Made by a program: the position numbers and the translations under genes. This document shows, in pieces, positions 10,884 to 23,445 of a DNA stretch of 64,000 nt. The notes below the pieces were generated by a model. It was given only the letters and a program-made list of their open reading frames with translations, was not told where the DNA came from and searched no databases. The stretch is from Polytrichum commune (Eukaryota; Streptophyta; Polytrichopsida; Polytrichales; Polytrichaceae): assembly GCA_950295325.1 (NCBI GenBank), contig OX485807.1:37418440-37482439 (forward strand). Direction: 5' to 3'. Numbering within the stretch: position 1 is the first letter of the stretch; the number at the start of each line of letters is the position of its first letter.

Positions 10884-13800
10884 TTCATAAGTGCAGCAGC
10901 ATTACGAATTTCTTTGTACAAAAAGCTCGATGATGATTGATCACTTGCAGGATTCCTCTTCGTTCGATCTATAGCTAGCTACCTTAATTAGCCCTGCAGT
11001 ACATCATGCCTGAATTTTCCCAGCTAGCTAGGTAGCAGAGCTGATCAGTATTGAGATTGCGTATAAGGATCTGCTCGAAATTGTGAGCTCATGCTTATAT
11101 CTCCCAATCTGTACTGATGACTCCAGAAACTCATGATTATGTTGATGATGCAGTCAATTTAGAAACGTGGCAGCTATTTCTTGAAGGTTGCCATCGCATG
11201 ATGTAGGTAGGATATGCTCTCGTAGTGCTCTGATCGTTGGCAGCTCGTAGAGAATCAGAATTCTTTTAATGTTGTGGGTATTTTTAGGTTAATTCCAACT
11301 GAACTCAAAATTGACCTTGCCTTGTCTACGTAGTGTACTGTGTGGATTGGAGTCTGTTGTGAGATTTATTCTCATTTTTTCCATGTTGGGTTGTTTTTTC
11401 TCTGTCGTGGCCATCACCTCTCGACTGTAAGTATGGCAATAGTGCATGCTAAGCTTACTCGAGACTCTGGAAGACACAACCTGAAATCTCCTTGGAACTG
11501 ATTGAATGCCACTCTATTTAAGATTTCGGTATCATCCTTCAGATCTGGATTTTAATGCGATTCTGCATGAGTGCTGCCAGAAGTCAGAGTGGGATGGGAT
11601 CTCTGCAATGTCTTGATTAAAGTAGGCAACAGGTGCCCTAATACCTATGTACCAGTGTTAATACACATTTGAAGTGCCCCAAACGTGAGAATTATGTTCC
11701 TGGTTTAGTGTCTTGATTTACCAACGGCTGGGGAACGGCAATTACTGCTGAGCGTCGCTAAAATGTCACTTCATTTCATTTTATATCCTGCAATCAACAG
11801 CGTCATCTACTCAAATTGTGAAAACAGAGCGATGTACTCGGCATCGCTTTGTTGCTACAAGTGATTGCAGTGAATTAAACCTTACAAGGTCATCTCACAA
11901 TGTGACAGCATCCTTAGAGTGGCCTTCGATTCTTCATGTTTGTATCACACAATCAAGTGACTCGAGTTTCAAAACTCCTTTGTTCCTGAAGATATGTGAA
12001 ATCTGCCTTGAACTCAGGCTGGCATAATCGAAAGCCAGATTCATATCGACGGTAAAAGAACAATTCAATTCTACAGTGAACAACTCCTTCACTTCTTATG
12101 GTAGACCTTAACACTACTGGCGATGTCGATGTCAATTCCTGCATACCAAGGGACAAATGAGGGGACCCATCATCTGCGCCTCCCATTTCTTTAAAAGTCG
12201 ATGGACACCAACCGCACCCATCATACAAGAATATATATAAAATTCAGATAAACCTTTTCTATTCCAGATACAAATGGTATCAATGGATTCCTCTATATGC
12301 ACTCTGAGAATGTTTACTTCTCTACAAAACCATCAACACATTAGAAGCATCAAAAGTGATTTAGAAACAGTTGTTCTAAAAGGAAGAGTTGTCACCCTGG
12401 GATGTTCATCTCCTCCATCACTATCTGCCGTCACAGCACCAAAACACCAAACCACCATACATCAATATTTATGTCAATTCCACACATACTCATCTACGAA
12501 TGTGCATCAACTTTAGCGGTAAAATCACAAGCAAAGATAGGGGGTTCATTCAATATAAACAACCACATCGAATTTTCACGTGATCACGTCAAACCGACAC
12601 TTTTCTAATGTTCATTCAACATTTTCTTGTCCGTGAAAAGTGCCAAGTGGGTGGTGTCAAGTGACATTACAAAGGCCACTTGTTTACTTAGCTATATATC
12701 GCGAGCCTGGCTGCAAATGGATAATTTTAAGACGGAATGGTTACCGGAAGTTGCCAGCACATTGACGAGACCAATCAATACCAGGCACCGAATGTATCTC
12801 AAGATATGTTGTCGAATGGGCAGGACAAGATCGTGACTCGACAAGAATTTCGGGTGACCAAGGATGCATTTTAATTGAAACATTGAGAGAGCGTTAGATG
12901 ATGATTATTTGATATTTTTCCAAAAATGTCGAATGTGCAGCCATCTTGTACTTGTGAAACATGTCACCTGATGACAATCGATAACACACATGCCAAACAC
13001 TTGCAAGAATGTGGTGAAGCAGTTACCTTCCTCTTCATTGTGCATCCCTTCAAAGTCGGTCGAAGGACAAATAATGACGGGAATACAACAGCTTCAAACA
13101 CATTCTTGCAAGTGTTTCCAAGCGCAAATTTGCAGCGCCGATCCCTCGCGATATACATTGATCTGCATTCGAGAGTCACCCAATCAGCAAACGTAAATTC
13201 CAAACTCTCATATCTAAAGGGCCATTCAAACTGGCTGTTATGGACGGGGTTAAGCCTCTTAAACCTTAGATGTAAGCTACATGTCATCAACTATCATAAC
13301 CGCATTCACTCCCAATAGATTTTAGATGACAGGGATTTTAAGGTAAGGTAAAGTATCCAGTAACACGCTTCTGTATCTGCTGGGGCTTTATCCTGTTCTC
13401 TTTGTTCTCTCAATGTTACAACAATCCTCATCCAAAGCAAAGTTTAGCATTCCATTAGAGCGTGCTTAACATGCAACATAGAAGTTTTAAATGTAAATGT
13501 TGCTGTCAATCCAGTTGCATGTAATAGTACAAGAATCCCCCCAGTGTGCATGCATTCATGTTAAATATGATCTTTTATATACCTTTACTGGAAATGATTA
13601 TCAAGCCTAGAAATTGGACCCTAACATTCCTTGCAACTCAACATAATAGCGCCTGGTATGAATGGCCCTTCCCATACATAAATAGAGTTTTGACCAAAAG
13701 AATTCCCCACGTACAGTACATAAGGAACGTGGGCCTTATGTGGTCACTCTTCTTAATTGGCCACCCATATTTGAGTGGTGTATTGTAAGGCTTGTAGTAG

Positions 13801-14949
13801 AGAACGGACATCAAAAAGATACTTTTGACAGTGAGATTGGAGTGTGGGACTGTATGCTCAAAATGTAGACACCGTTCTAGGTTCATTTGTGTAGACGATT
13901 GGGAGGGCCTATGTGATACTTAACGAGAAATGACTTTGACCTCCTATAACTTGTCTGTGAAGTTGGAAGTGTCCACAATTGAGCCACGTACCTTAGTTTG
14001 TGAATGCTTGTTGGATAATCTTCCCAGTCTCCACCACCCCATCGAACAACGAAAAACCTTCAACAATCTCTTCTTCACCCAAGAATCAGAGCAGGGAGAG
14101 GCTCATCAATGTGTTGATAATTAAATTCGTGATGAAGTCACCGAACATGATCATTTATGTTTGTTTCGCTATACATGTGATTCTAACAACCAGCGTAAGG
14201 TAGGACACTAATTAGAGGTCATGAACATTCCACAGTCATATATGACTTCCTCCGTTTCTCGGGTAAAGAGGAGATCGTCCAAGCCTTTCCATTGTTCGAT
14301 GGGGGCACCCTAAACCCTAAGCCTCACAATATACACCCTTGGAGCTGCTAAAACATGTGTAAGAAGCATCCCTGTTTTGGTTCCGCTTTTGTATAATAAA
14401 CATCATGCCTAAGACTACACACACGCCAAGAAATTTTATTAATGTTCTTATAAGTCTGGATGGTGCCAAACCTTGCTTCTAATGTATTCTAAAAACCTCG
14501 ACATTTTAATGTGATATCCTTTTCTGATGCAGACACAAATGGTATCGATGGAGTCCTGTCAATGCCTAGCTCTTTCCAAGCACGTTAATGCCCCTCTTTG
14601 TGAAACAACAAATCATCAACTCATTAGAAGCATTTGAAGTGAAGTGAGTTGTTTAGAGTCAGCCGTTCTAAAGGGAAGAGTTGCCTGAGCCTCGGGAGTC
14701 TCTCCTGCACTCTCGATGTTTTCAACCTCTATCAACTCTTCGAATGTCTATCAGAATAAGCAGGTGCAGGAGCTTCAACTGCGACGGAATCAGAAAGATT
14801 CAGAAACAGCGGAAGGGCTTCAGGGAGAGAATGAGAGCTCGCGAGTGCAGTAGCAAAGCGATGTGGATCCGAATTTCTCAAACAGAAACATACAGTACAC
14901 TAAAGAAATTACAGACTTTCCCATTGTATTGGGAAGTGGTGGCACATGC

Positions 14950-15345
14950 ACCAAGAGTGGGGTGTTATTCCTTTCGATTTTTATGTTCTCCAACTTCTAT
15001 AGATCAGATTTAGCCAAGGAAACTTGTGTTGCATTAACTTCACAAATCTACAATGAAGCATTGACAAAAATCGGATAGAAAATCGGGAATCCCCCAATTT
15101 AGTTATGATCATCGAAAGTGTTATTTTGTTGATTTCGTGATTGAACACATAGGTTCTCCAAATCATGTATACCTATTAAGCATGGAGTAGTTAATAAAGT
15201 CTGAAGACGTAGTCCAATCACTTTAAAACATGTGTTTGTTATGGTATTGTTCTTTGATCCTTACCTAACCACACACCAATGAAATATAGGTGTTTGACTA
15301 GAAAAAGTAATTGAATAACACCCGCATGTCTTAGAGGTGGAGGTC
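14950..15345. repeat. Dispersed repeat, copy 3
   Basis: It is homologous to 6,355-6,745, with shared blocks TGTTCTCCAACTTCTA, ATCTACAATGAAGCATTG, GAAGACGTAGTCCAATCACT and TAACACCCGCATG in the same order. It is noncoding. Confidence 0.7.
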
Positions 15346-15749
15346 CAAGAGCCATACAACATGCATGTACATGAAATAGATATGAAGTGATATATTTTTT
15401 TCAAACCACCAACTAATGTGCCTCCCAATTGCACGCCCATTGGCCGTCCAAATCCTTAAATTGTCATAAAAAACTCCATGAAAGTCATCCACCAAAATGT
15501 CAACAAATGCCTCATAGTACTAAACAGATAAATAAAAATTGGACACAAGACAAGTGCCAATAACACCTCTAGTGTTAATGAAACTCAACGGTTCCAATCT
15601 TATTGCTAAACATATACTTCACTACCCCCCCCCCTTCCGACCAAAAGAGCTCATTTTCCAAAAGGAAGGTAGTATGCATACCCTACATCATGGGATGCTA
15701 AAGATATGACAAAATGGGCTCGAATCCACGTTAGTGCATGAACATCAAT

Positions 15750-15750
<1 letters not shown>

Positions 15751-15782
<32 letters not shown>

Positions 15783-15785
15783 AAG
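15751..15785. repeat. Poly-T / poly-A junction tract
   Basis: A run of about 24 T followed by A, which is a low-complexity site. Confidence 0.9.
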
Positions 15786-16684
15786 TTTTAACTTCATAAA
15801 TTGATTGTGACCTTGTTTATCGTGTATAGTGTTTTTTATTTGTCATATTAATTACCATTGAATGAGAAGTGAGTGATCATAGTTAATATCTAGTAATTCT
15901 CAATATTTGATGCATTACAAATTTCAATCCAATGCACCAAATAAAATCTCTAAGACAAAGAAAAATATAGAACACAAGGCTAACACTTAGTGTGACTTAC
16001 ATGACCCATGTGTGGCGAGGGTATAATTTTTTGGGGTAATTATCTTGCTCACAAGCAATTAAATGGCCCATTCAATCAAATAATTTTCTAATTGTGCATA
16101 TTTTGTAATAACTTTCAACTACTTTGAAAGGTTGGGGTCAGTCATTTCCATGTATCATATGTTTATTATAAATCAACAAGTGGTTGGTTGGATGAGTGCT
16201 ATGCCCTATGATTATTCTTCACACGTAGCCAATTCTAGTTGGTTGTCCGATTGAGGGCCAAACTTAGGCTCATTTCCAAAACCATCTCAAAAGGCAGAGC
16301 CAATAGTTCATTGCAATGCGGTTTAGCCTCCAAGCAATTTTTTAAGCCACAATACGAAACATACGTACAAAAAATTGATATGCACTCAACAACAATAGAA
16401 AATGAATTTATTGCAAAAGCATAAAGCAATGACATCCCAAGCAAAGTGATGAAAATTCTACTTCATTTTTAATCATATGAAAAAACCCAAAAAAATGTGC
16501 AGCAATGAATTACTAGAAGGTGTACATTTTGTAGATGCAAAAAATACAACAAACTCTCATAATGGAACGCCATGACCTAAACCAATATCTTCCACATTAA
16601 TTACCTAATCCCATCATCCATCACTTCAACCAATTTTCTCATCCGTCAACAATATTTTATCCACTATGGACATGATAGGGGTAT

Positions 16685-16710
16685 ACACACACACACACAC
16701 ACACACACTA
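16685..16710. repeat. CA microsatellite
   Basis: About a dozen CA dinucleotides. Confidence 0.9.
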
Positions 16711-17754
16711 ACCCTTTTGCGATTTTTTTATATCATGGTATCTTAGAAATAATATAAACTTAAATTCATGGAATTCATAACACCCTACATTATTTTGAAC
16801 TCAAAGTCATACATTGTGTGGGGCTTATTTGTTTTGAAACCACTTCAATTTTTTTGATATCATCATTGAAAAAAAGACACAATCTTTAAGCACACATATT
16901 TTCTAATTTTCAGGGAGTGTTGGCCGCCTGATATTAAAACATATCATGTATTCCAATAAAATATAAATCTACACAAAATTCATATAATTCTACAGAGCAA
17001 CGTTAAATAATCACTCACTACGTAAACTTACATAATATGTTATTGAGTATATATGTAGTCCACTGACAATCTCTTACTATATTATGATAATATTATAAAC
17101 ATCATGGATTTACATAATTACCATGATACATAAATTAGTGTGCATCACACCATAAATAAGAAACGATGTAGTGGTAAGGATCATCTAGCATACCTAACTT
17201 CCTTCTTTACATGGATTTCCGGAACAAAGAGGTGAAAGTTATCAAGGTTTGATTTTGAGCCTACTTGGACAAAATGGAGCGAGCCTATGCAATGTTGTAT
17301 TGTTGACAATTACTCAACAAAAACGCATATTTCCTCTAATGGGCCTACAATGCTACGTGTCATTAGTACTAAGAGGGACCACCTCCAACATGAGACAACA
17401 ACACTTGTCTCATAGCCCTGCTTAGTCAATTTGCTCTGGATACACATTTGAGCTCGCGGCTATGATTAAGATGAAGTGTCCCTCATTCATATCAACCCTA
17501 GGGCTTGGCATTGTCTCTCCTTTATCTTGTTGACAAATTATTTATTTAATTTGTAAGAAGGTCCACTTTACATGTTTAGCGTCACGTACACTACTTGCAA
17601 GGCCCTAAACTAGACGCCTAGAGATCTCAAAGTTTCACATTCACTAATAGCCAATATGATACTAATTGTCAACATAAGTAGTTTTTTAAAATGAAAAAAG
17701 TTATTTATGGCATTATGACATTCAACATAGGACATTGGGATACTTGCTCGATGA

Positions 17755-17870
17755 TAGATTTGTGTTTTAGTATGCAAAGGGAAGACAATACTGAGCATAC
17801 TAATGCCATGAGTCATGTGTTGACATTTTAGTATGCAAGAGGAAGATATTCTTGAGCATACTAATTGTAA
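17755..17870. repeat. Short imperfect tandem repeat
   Basis: Two copies of a motif with TTTTAGTATGCAA, GAGGAAGA-like and GAGCATACTAAT, about 70 bp apart, just outside the gypsy 5' LTR. Confidence 0.6.
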
Positions 17871-17925
17871 CGCACTGGTAGTGTGAACAAGGCTATTAAG
17901 GAGCCTTAGCTGTAAGGATTGGTGG

Positions 17926-18277
17926 TGTAATGGACTAATTTGGAAATGTATTGTTGAGGATGGAAATAAATCGCAGGGATGAATGTCCAAGACTAAGAAG
18001 TGTGGATGGATGGGAAGTCGAAGGACGAGCAGTTGGATGACTCTTATTTATGTAAAGCAAAGTGAAAGTGATATACACATATAGATAAGGAGACTTCAAT
18101 CTATGTATAGAAAGACTTGAGTCTTCTAAAAGAATCTTATGGATTCTATGTATAAATAGGGATCGGGGGAAGGAGAACACATGTTATATTTTGTGTGTGT
18201 CTCTAGGTTGGAAGGTGAGCCTCTTGTCAACAAATGTTTGTTTATTGTTTATGAATAGTTTAACGAGGTACGTTACA
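17926..18277 (+). repeat. Gypsy 5' LTR (352 bp)
   Basis: It begins TGTAATGG and ends CGTTACA, with short terminal inverted repeats TGTAA/TTACA. A TATAAATAG box (about 18,151) precedes a plausible transcription start. It is homologous to 22,867-23,155 plus 28,344-28,405. Confidence 0.93.
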
Positions 18278-18281
18278 AATT

Positions 18282-18297
18282 TTGTATCAGAGCAAGG
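18282..18297 (+). other. Gypsy primer-binding site (tRNA-iMet type)
   Basis: Just inside the LTR, the sequence GTATCAGAGCAAGG matches the usual plant iMet primer site, with one base changed near its start. Confidence 0.8.
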
Positions 18298-18370
18298 TTT
18301 TGTTGAATTGGACTGTGTTGAGTTGTGCTTGTGTTTTTCTTATAGTGTTGTGATTTTTTTCCGGAGCATT

Positions 18371-19400
18371 ATGGTTTCATTTGGTAGTGTTCTGCTTGAG
18401 AAAACCCAAAGTGATGGGGACCCCAACCCTAAGCCATTGTCTAAACCAATTCTCGATGCAATCTTCCAAGTCGTCGTTATGGCTATGGAGAAACAGATAT
18501 ATAATCGGGAAAAGAAAAAAAGAAAAGCTATATTTCCTTCTCTTTCCTCAAAAACTTCTTCCTCTTCATCAAAACAAGAAACGGAAGGACACGAAGAGAA
18601 TAAAAAAATAAATAAAGATACAAGTAAAAATAATCTCTTGCACGACATCCGTAAGAGCGTGCAACCACCAACTTTCTCTGGTGGAGTTAATCTCAAACCT
18701 GAGGTAGGTCTATCATTTTTAGGAACGATAGAAAACTTGTTCGAGGGAGAGCTTTCAGAGAAAGATAAAGTGAGGGCAGTTTTTTTTTGTTGAGAGAACG
18801 AGCCCATCGTTGGTGGACTCGTGTTAAGGCTGATAGAGAGAAGGCCAACAAGGGTCATGTCGAAACATGGTTTAAATTCAAGAAATTGTTCTTAGAATAT
18901 TTTTTACCACGTGATCATATCCAAAATATGCAAGAGCGGTTGAAAGGTTTGAGACAGGGCACATTGTCAGTTTGAGAATATAAAGATAGGTTCGACGAGT
19001 TAGTCGAATACTTTCCAGACTTATCTATTAAAAAAAACAAATCTTCTTTGTTACAAGACTTTGAAGTTCAATCAAATATGATGTCAAAGCTTTGAAGCCT
19101 TATACGCTTAGAAAAACGTATAATCTAGCTTTAACATTCGAGACTGAGAATGTTGAACTAGCCAGAGAGAAGAAGTTTTTGTTTGATGTTTCTCGTAAGG
19201 ATCATAGCAGTGGAAAAAAAAACGGGAAGTGGAAGAAGTCCCAAAAGTTTCCACGTTTGGAGGGACAAGGCCACACCCGATAGACCAACAAACTCAACTA
19301 CAAAGACCAAGCAGAACACCGAAAGAAAGGGTTGTGCTACAACTGTCATGAGCCAGGACATTTGGCTAATGATTGTTTGCGACCAGTGGGAAAACGGCCA
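18371..19400 (+). pseudogene. Gypsy gag remnant with CCHC zinc knuckle
   Basis: The capsid-like core spans 18,660-18,975 (motifs FLPRDHIQNMQERLKGLRQG and WFKFKKLF). The nucleocapsid knuckle is CYNCHEPGHLANDC at about 19,332-19,373. The frame is broken by a T-run frameshift near 18,781-18,793, an in-frame TGA at about 18,974, and further shifts between 19,020 and 19,330. It cannot make a full Gag. Confidence 0.88.
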
Positions 19401-19439
19401 AAACAATTTGCAGCATTGGCAGTGGAAGTAGAAACACCA

Positions 19440-21350
19440 GTAATGTCGAAGAGTAAAGAAATAGTTTGTGTGTCGGCTGCAGTCTGTAAGGAGCGGGTAG
19501 CGAGCGAACCTTCAATGTGGCAAGTTCAAGGGTTCGTCGGTAATCAATCAACATTTATGTTGATTGATTCAGGTTCAACCCATAACTTAATGTCGTCTAA
19601 GCTTGCATCAAAGTTAAGACTGCCAATGTCTAAAACCACACCTTGTAAGGTTTCTTACCCAATGGTGAGTCATACCCGATTGAGTGTCGATTGTTGGACG
19701 TCCCTGTGGTATTGCAAGGAACACAAACCATTGCAAATTTCGAGGTTTAGACAGGGAGTCAGTACGACGTCAACTGGGAATGTCGTGGCTCAATGATGTG
19801 AATGCATGGATTGCTTGCAAACATGAAGAGGTTCATGGCAAGCTTTCTTATGGCAAACCTTTCATAATCAAATGTACGAGAGTTTAATCTAAAATGCCTT
19901 TACTTTCTGCTACACAAATGAAAAAGTGTTTAAGAAACAAACAAGAAGTCTTTGCAATTGCTATTCATAAGGTTTCAGATGAGTCTGAACCAATTTGCAA
20001 AGAACCAATAAATGTTGAGAATTTTCTTGCAAAATATCAGGATAAATTTCTTGATGAGTTGTCAGGGATGTCACCTCAAAGAGAGGTAGATCATGCTATT
20101 GAATTGGTACATGGAGTGACATCGATAGCCAAAGCACCCTATAAACATTCTTTTAAAAAGACATTGAATTGGATACTTAATTAAAAGATTTGTTAAAGAG
20201 GAGATCCATTAGACCGAGCAAATCTCCATGGGGTGCTCCTGTATTATTTCAAAAGAAAAAATATAGTAGTTTAATAATATGTGTAGATTATAGAGGTCTA
20301 AATAAATCTATCATCAAGAAAAATATTCATTGCCCATATTTGATGAATTAGTTGATCAATTGAGTGGGGCTAAGAAATTTTCAAAAATCCATTTGAGGAC
20401 TAGATATAATCAAATTAGAATAAAAGAGAGTGACATTGAAAAAATAACTTTTCGTAATCGTTTTGGTCACTATGAATATCTGATAATGCCTTTTGAACCT
20501 ACCAATGCACCTGCCTCATTTATGAATCTCATGGATACTATATTCAGAGAATATATGGGAGTCTTCACCCTTGTTTTTATAAACGGCATATTAGTGTTTT
20601 TCAAAAATGCAGAGGAGCATAAAGATTACCTTGAGAAAGTGTTTGATATTTTTGAGAAGACATATATTGTATGCTAAGCGAAGCAAGTGTCAATTTTTTC
20701 GTACCCAAATGAAATACCTTGGACATGTGTTGTCTGAAGAAGGTGTCTCAGTTGATCCTAAAAAGATCAAAATTGTGGTTAGGCGGCCCGTGCCAAAGGA
20801 TAAGACTGAGGTCAAATACCTTTTTGGGTTGGCTATTTACATGAGGAAGTATGTAAGGAATTTTGCCAAGATTGCAGCCTCAATGACGGATTTATTGAAA
20901 GACAAATTAGAAAAAATCACTCGGACTAGTGATCGTCATGCAAGCTTTGAGGCTTTGAATAAAACCCTAACGGAAGCCCGAGTCTTGAGGACCATGGATC
21001 CTTTGAAAGGCGGGTTAGTCTTGTGCACAAATGCTAGTGATATAGTTATAGGTGCTATCCGGATGCAAGATTGCATGGTAATTGCATATGTATCCAGAAA
21101 GCTAAGCAATGCTGAGTTGAATTATCCGGTTCATGAGAAAGAATTGTTAGCAATAATTCATGCATTGAAAATTTGGCGTCACTATCTATTAGGTAGTTAA
21201 TTTAAGATTGAGACTAATCACCAGTCATTATGATATTTGACCAATCAATCTAATTTGAAACGTAGACAAAGTTGTTGGATGGAAGTGATGCAAGAATTCA
21301 ATGTTTAAATCCAATATGTCAAAGGTAAAGAAAATGTTCTAGCCGACTTA
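19440..21350 (+). pseudogene. Gypsy protease / reverse transcriptase / RNase H remnant
   Basis: The protease keeps its LIDSGSTHN active-site motif (about 19,560). The reverse transcriptase is recognisable from about 20,190 to 20,680, but the three catalytic Asp are gone: the first metal-binding position reads SKIHLRTRYNQ, and the normally Asp-Asp box reads VFINGILVFF (about 20,575-20,604). RNase H (about 21,000-21,340) has Asn where the first catalytic Asp belongs (LCTNASDIVIG) and several stops after 21,200. Polymerase activity is not possible even ignoring the stops. Confidence 0.9.
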
Positions 21351-22320
21351 TTGTCACGTAAACCAATTCTAAACGCAGTATCTTTAGTGAAAGATACTAT
21401 GCTTAACTACATCAAGGGATTTTACAAGGATATTGCGTTTTTCTCTATTGCTTTTGAGAGTTTGTCAAAAAAATCTAGAACTCAAGAGGAAATAAATAAT
21501 TTTTTTGCCTATGTTTTGGATGTGGGTACTTTAAATTATAGGTCTAGAATTTGTATTCCGGAGGTGGGAGATTATAAAAATAACATCCGTTACGATTGTC
21601 ACAATATCCCTATCTCAGGTCATCCGGGGTTTCAAAAAATATATGTGGTAGTAAAAAAATATTATTTTTGGCTAGGATTGAAGAGAGATGTGAAAAATTA
21701 TGTCGAGAGGTGTTTGTTATGTCAAACAAACAAAGTGGAGCAAGTGAAAGATCCAGGATTGTTGCAACCATTGACAATGCCTAATAGGAAGTGAGAGTCT
21801 ATTTCTATGGATTTCATTATGGATATTCCTATAAATCAAAAAGGCTTTGATAACATTTTTGTGGTCGTTGATAGACTAATTAAGGTGGCTTGAATTCTAC
21901 CTACAACAACAATGGTGACAACTTTGGGAGTAGCTGAGTTTTTTTTTTTTAAAGATATTTGTGAATTATGGGTTGCCGCGAGAGATAATTTGTGACAGAA
22001 ATCAAAAATTCGTGAGTGAATTTTGGAAATATTTAATCAAATTGTGTGTCACCAAAATTAGTATGAGTTCTACATACCATCCGGAAATGGATGGACAAAC
22101 TGTGAGAACCAATAGGAGTCTTGAAGACATACTTAGAATGTACGTTGGAAAAATACAACAGTCTTGGGATAAGTGGTTGTATTTAATACAATTTGCTTAT
22201 AATCAACGAGAGCATAGTAACATAGGGATGAGTTCATTTTATGTTTTATATGGTCAGGAATATAGAACTCCAATTTCCTTAGCAAATCCTAACTCTAAAA
22301 TTGAAAGTTTAAATAATTAA
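21351..22320 (+). pseudogene. Gypsy integrase remnant
   Basis: The zinc-binding region is visible (HPGFQKIY to ERCLLCQTNK, about 21,618-21,730). Of the DDE triad the first Asp (about 21,810) and second Asp (ICDRNQKF, about 21,990) remain, but the Glu position is Val (DGQTVRTNR, about 22,095-22,121). Stops at 21,792-21,794 and about 21,891, plus a T-run near 21,940, break the frame. Confidence 0.88.
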
Positions 22321-22324
22321 AGAG

Positions 22325-22855
22325 ATGCATAGTGTATTGGAATATGCTAAGCAATGTATGCAAGGTGCACAAGAGAGATCTAGATTCTATGCCGATCAAA
22401 GAAGGAGTGTAAGAGAGTTTGAAGTTGGCCAGAAGGTATTTTTGAAAGTAATACCTAAACACTCTAGATTAAAACTTGGGAGGTCAAGAAAATTGTCTCC
22501 TAGATTTTGCGGTTTATTTCAAATTCTTAAGAGAATTGGTCAAGTGGCGTATGCATTAGATTTACCCTAGGACTGGAAAATTCATAATGTGTTTCACGTA
22601 AGTTTGTTAAGAAGATACGTGTCTGATCCCAATCATGTACTTCCATATTTGTTTCAAGTAGTATATGAGTGGGAGATGTTGGCTGAACCTGAAAAAAATT
22701 TGCATATTGATTTGCAACACCTCATAAATAGGTCATTCAGGAGATTTCTTGTTAAATGGAAAGACTATCCTGAGGATGAAGCATCATGGGAGTTAAAAAA
22801 TGATTTTAGAAAAACTCGCCCAAATTTTGTCATTGCGGATAATGACTTAAATTGA
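22325..22855 (+). pseudogene. Gypsy integrase C-terminus with chromodomain
   Basis: The GPY/F-like region (QKVFLKVIPKHSRLKLG onward) is followed after a stop at about 22,567 by a chromodomain-like segment (about 22,715-22,810: RRFLVKWKDYPEDEASWE). Chromodomains on integrases direct chromovirus insertion to particular chromatin. The aromatic positions of the cage are partly recognisable. Confidence 0.85.
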
Positions 22856-22866
22856 GAAGATAAGAG

Positions 22867-23155
22867 TGTAATGGGCTAATTTGGATATGTATTGTTGAGG
22901 ATGGAAATAAATCACAGGGATGAATGTCCAAGACTAAGAAGCGTGGATGGATGGGAAGTCGAGGGATGAGTAGTTGGATGACTCTATCTATGTAAAGCAA
23001 AGTGAAAGTGATATACGCATATAAATAAGGAGACTTCAGTCTATGTATAGAAAGACTTGAGTCTTCTAAAAGTATCTTATGGATACTATGTATAAATAGG
23101 GCTCGAGGGAAGGAGAACACATGTTATGTTTTGTGTGTATCTCCAAGTTGGGAGG
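22867..23155 (+). repeat. Gypsy 3' LTR, left part
   Basis: It begins TGTAATGGGC and follows a purine-rich GAGAAGATAAGAG tract. It is homologous to 17,926-18,213 and stops at GGAGG, the duplicated target of the copia insertion. Confidence 0.93.
23151..23155. other. Target-site duplication of copia, left
   Basis: GGAGG directly precedes the copia end. The same GGAGG follows the other end at 28,339-28,343. Removing the element and one copy restores the continuous gypsy LTR seen at the 5' end. Confidence 0.95.
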
Positions 23156-23421
23156 TATTGTTACAAACAACCAGAAACAACTCGCGTAAACACACGACAC
23201 ACGCATTCAACTCTTACAAATCAACTTTACTATAGATGATCCTACTAGTACTTACAACAATAATCACAATCTCAAACGGTTGACCCTATGTACCCTACCG
23301 AACTACCTTAAGCTTCCGGAGAGTTCTACGAAGTAACTTCCAGAGAGTTCTTCTTACTAGAAAGTTCCAACTAACTAAATCGTTCAACTACAATGCTAAA
23401 GCTAAACTGATTGCGCCAATA
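23156..23421 (-). repeat. Copia 3' LTR (266 bp)
   Basis: The ends are TATTG and CAATA, an unusual 5-bp terminal inverted repeat instead of the common TG...CA. It lacks the 46-bp internal duplication found in the other LTR. Confidence 0.95.
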
Positions 23422-23434
23422 CTCCCACTCATTG
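23422..23434 (-). other. Copia polypurine tract
   Basis: On the minus strand AATGAGTGGGAG lies immediately before the 3' LTR, the usual position and form of a plus-strand primer. Confidence 0.85.
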
Positions 23435-23445
23435 TTGGAGAACGT

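Larger units (their letters stand above)
10884..17600. other. Long stretch without a supported gene
   Basis: The first few hundred bases are presumably the ATL 3' UTR. The rest has only short chance frames, homopolymers (T/A run at about 15,751-15,785), a CA microsatellite (about 16,685-16,710) and dispersed repeat fragments. A 61-codon frame at 16,239-16,424 shows no domain I recognise. Confidence 0.6.

Noticed and set aside
12926-13318. 130-codon plus-strand frame and its overlapping antisense frame
   Set aside because: Both strands are open over the same stretch, with no homology; typical of chance.
16239-16424. 61-codon frame that might be a transposon fragment
   Set aside because: No conserved motif could be identified; too short to support.
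18340-18858. 172-codon minus-strand frame
   Set aside because: Antisense to the gypsy gag; no family resemblance.
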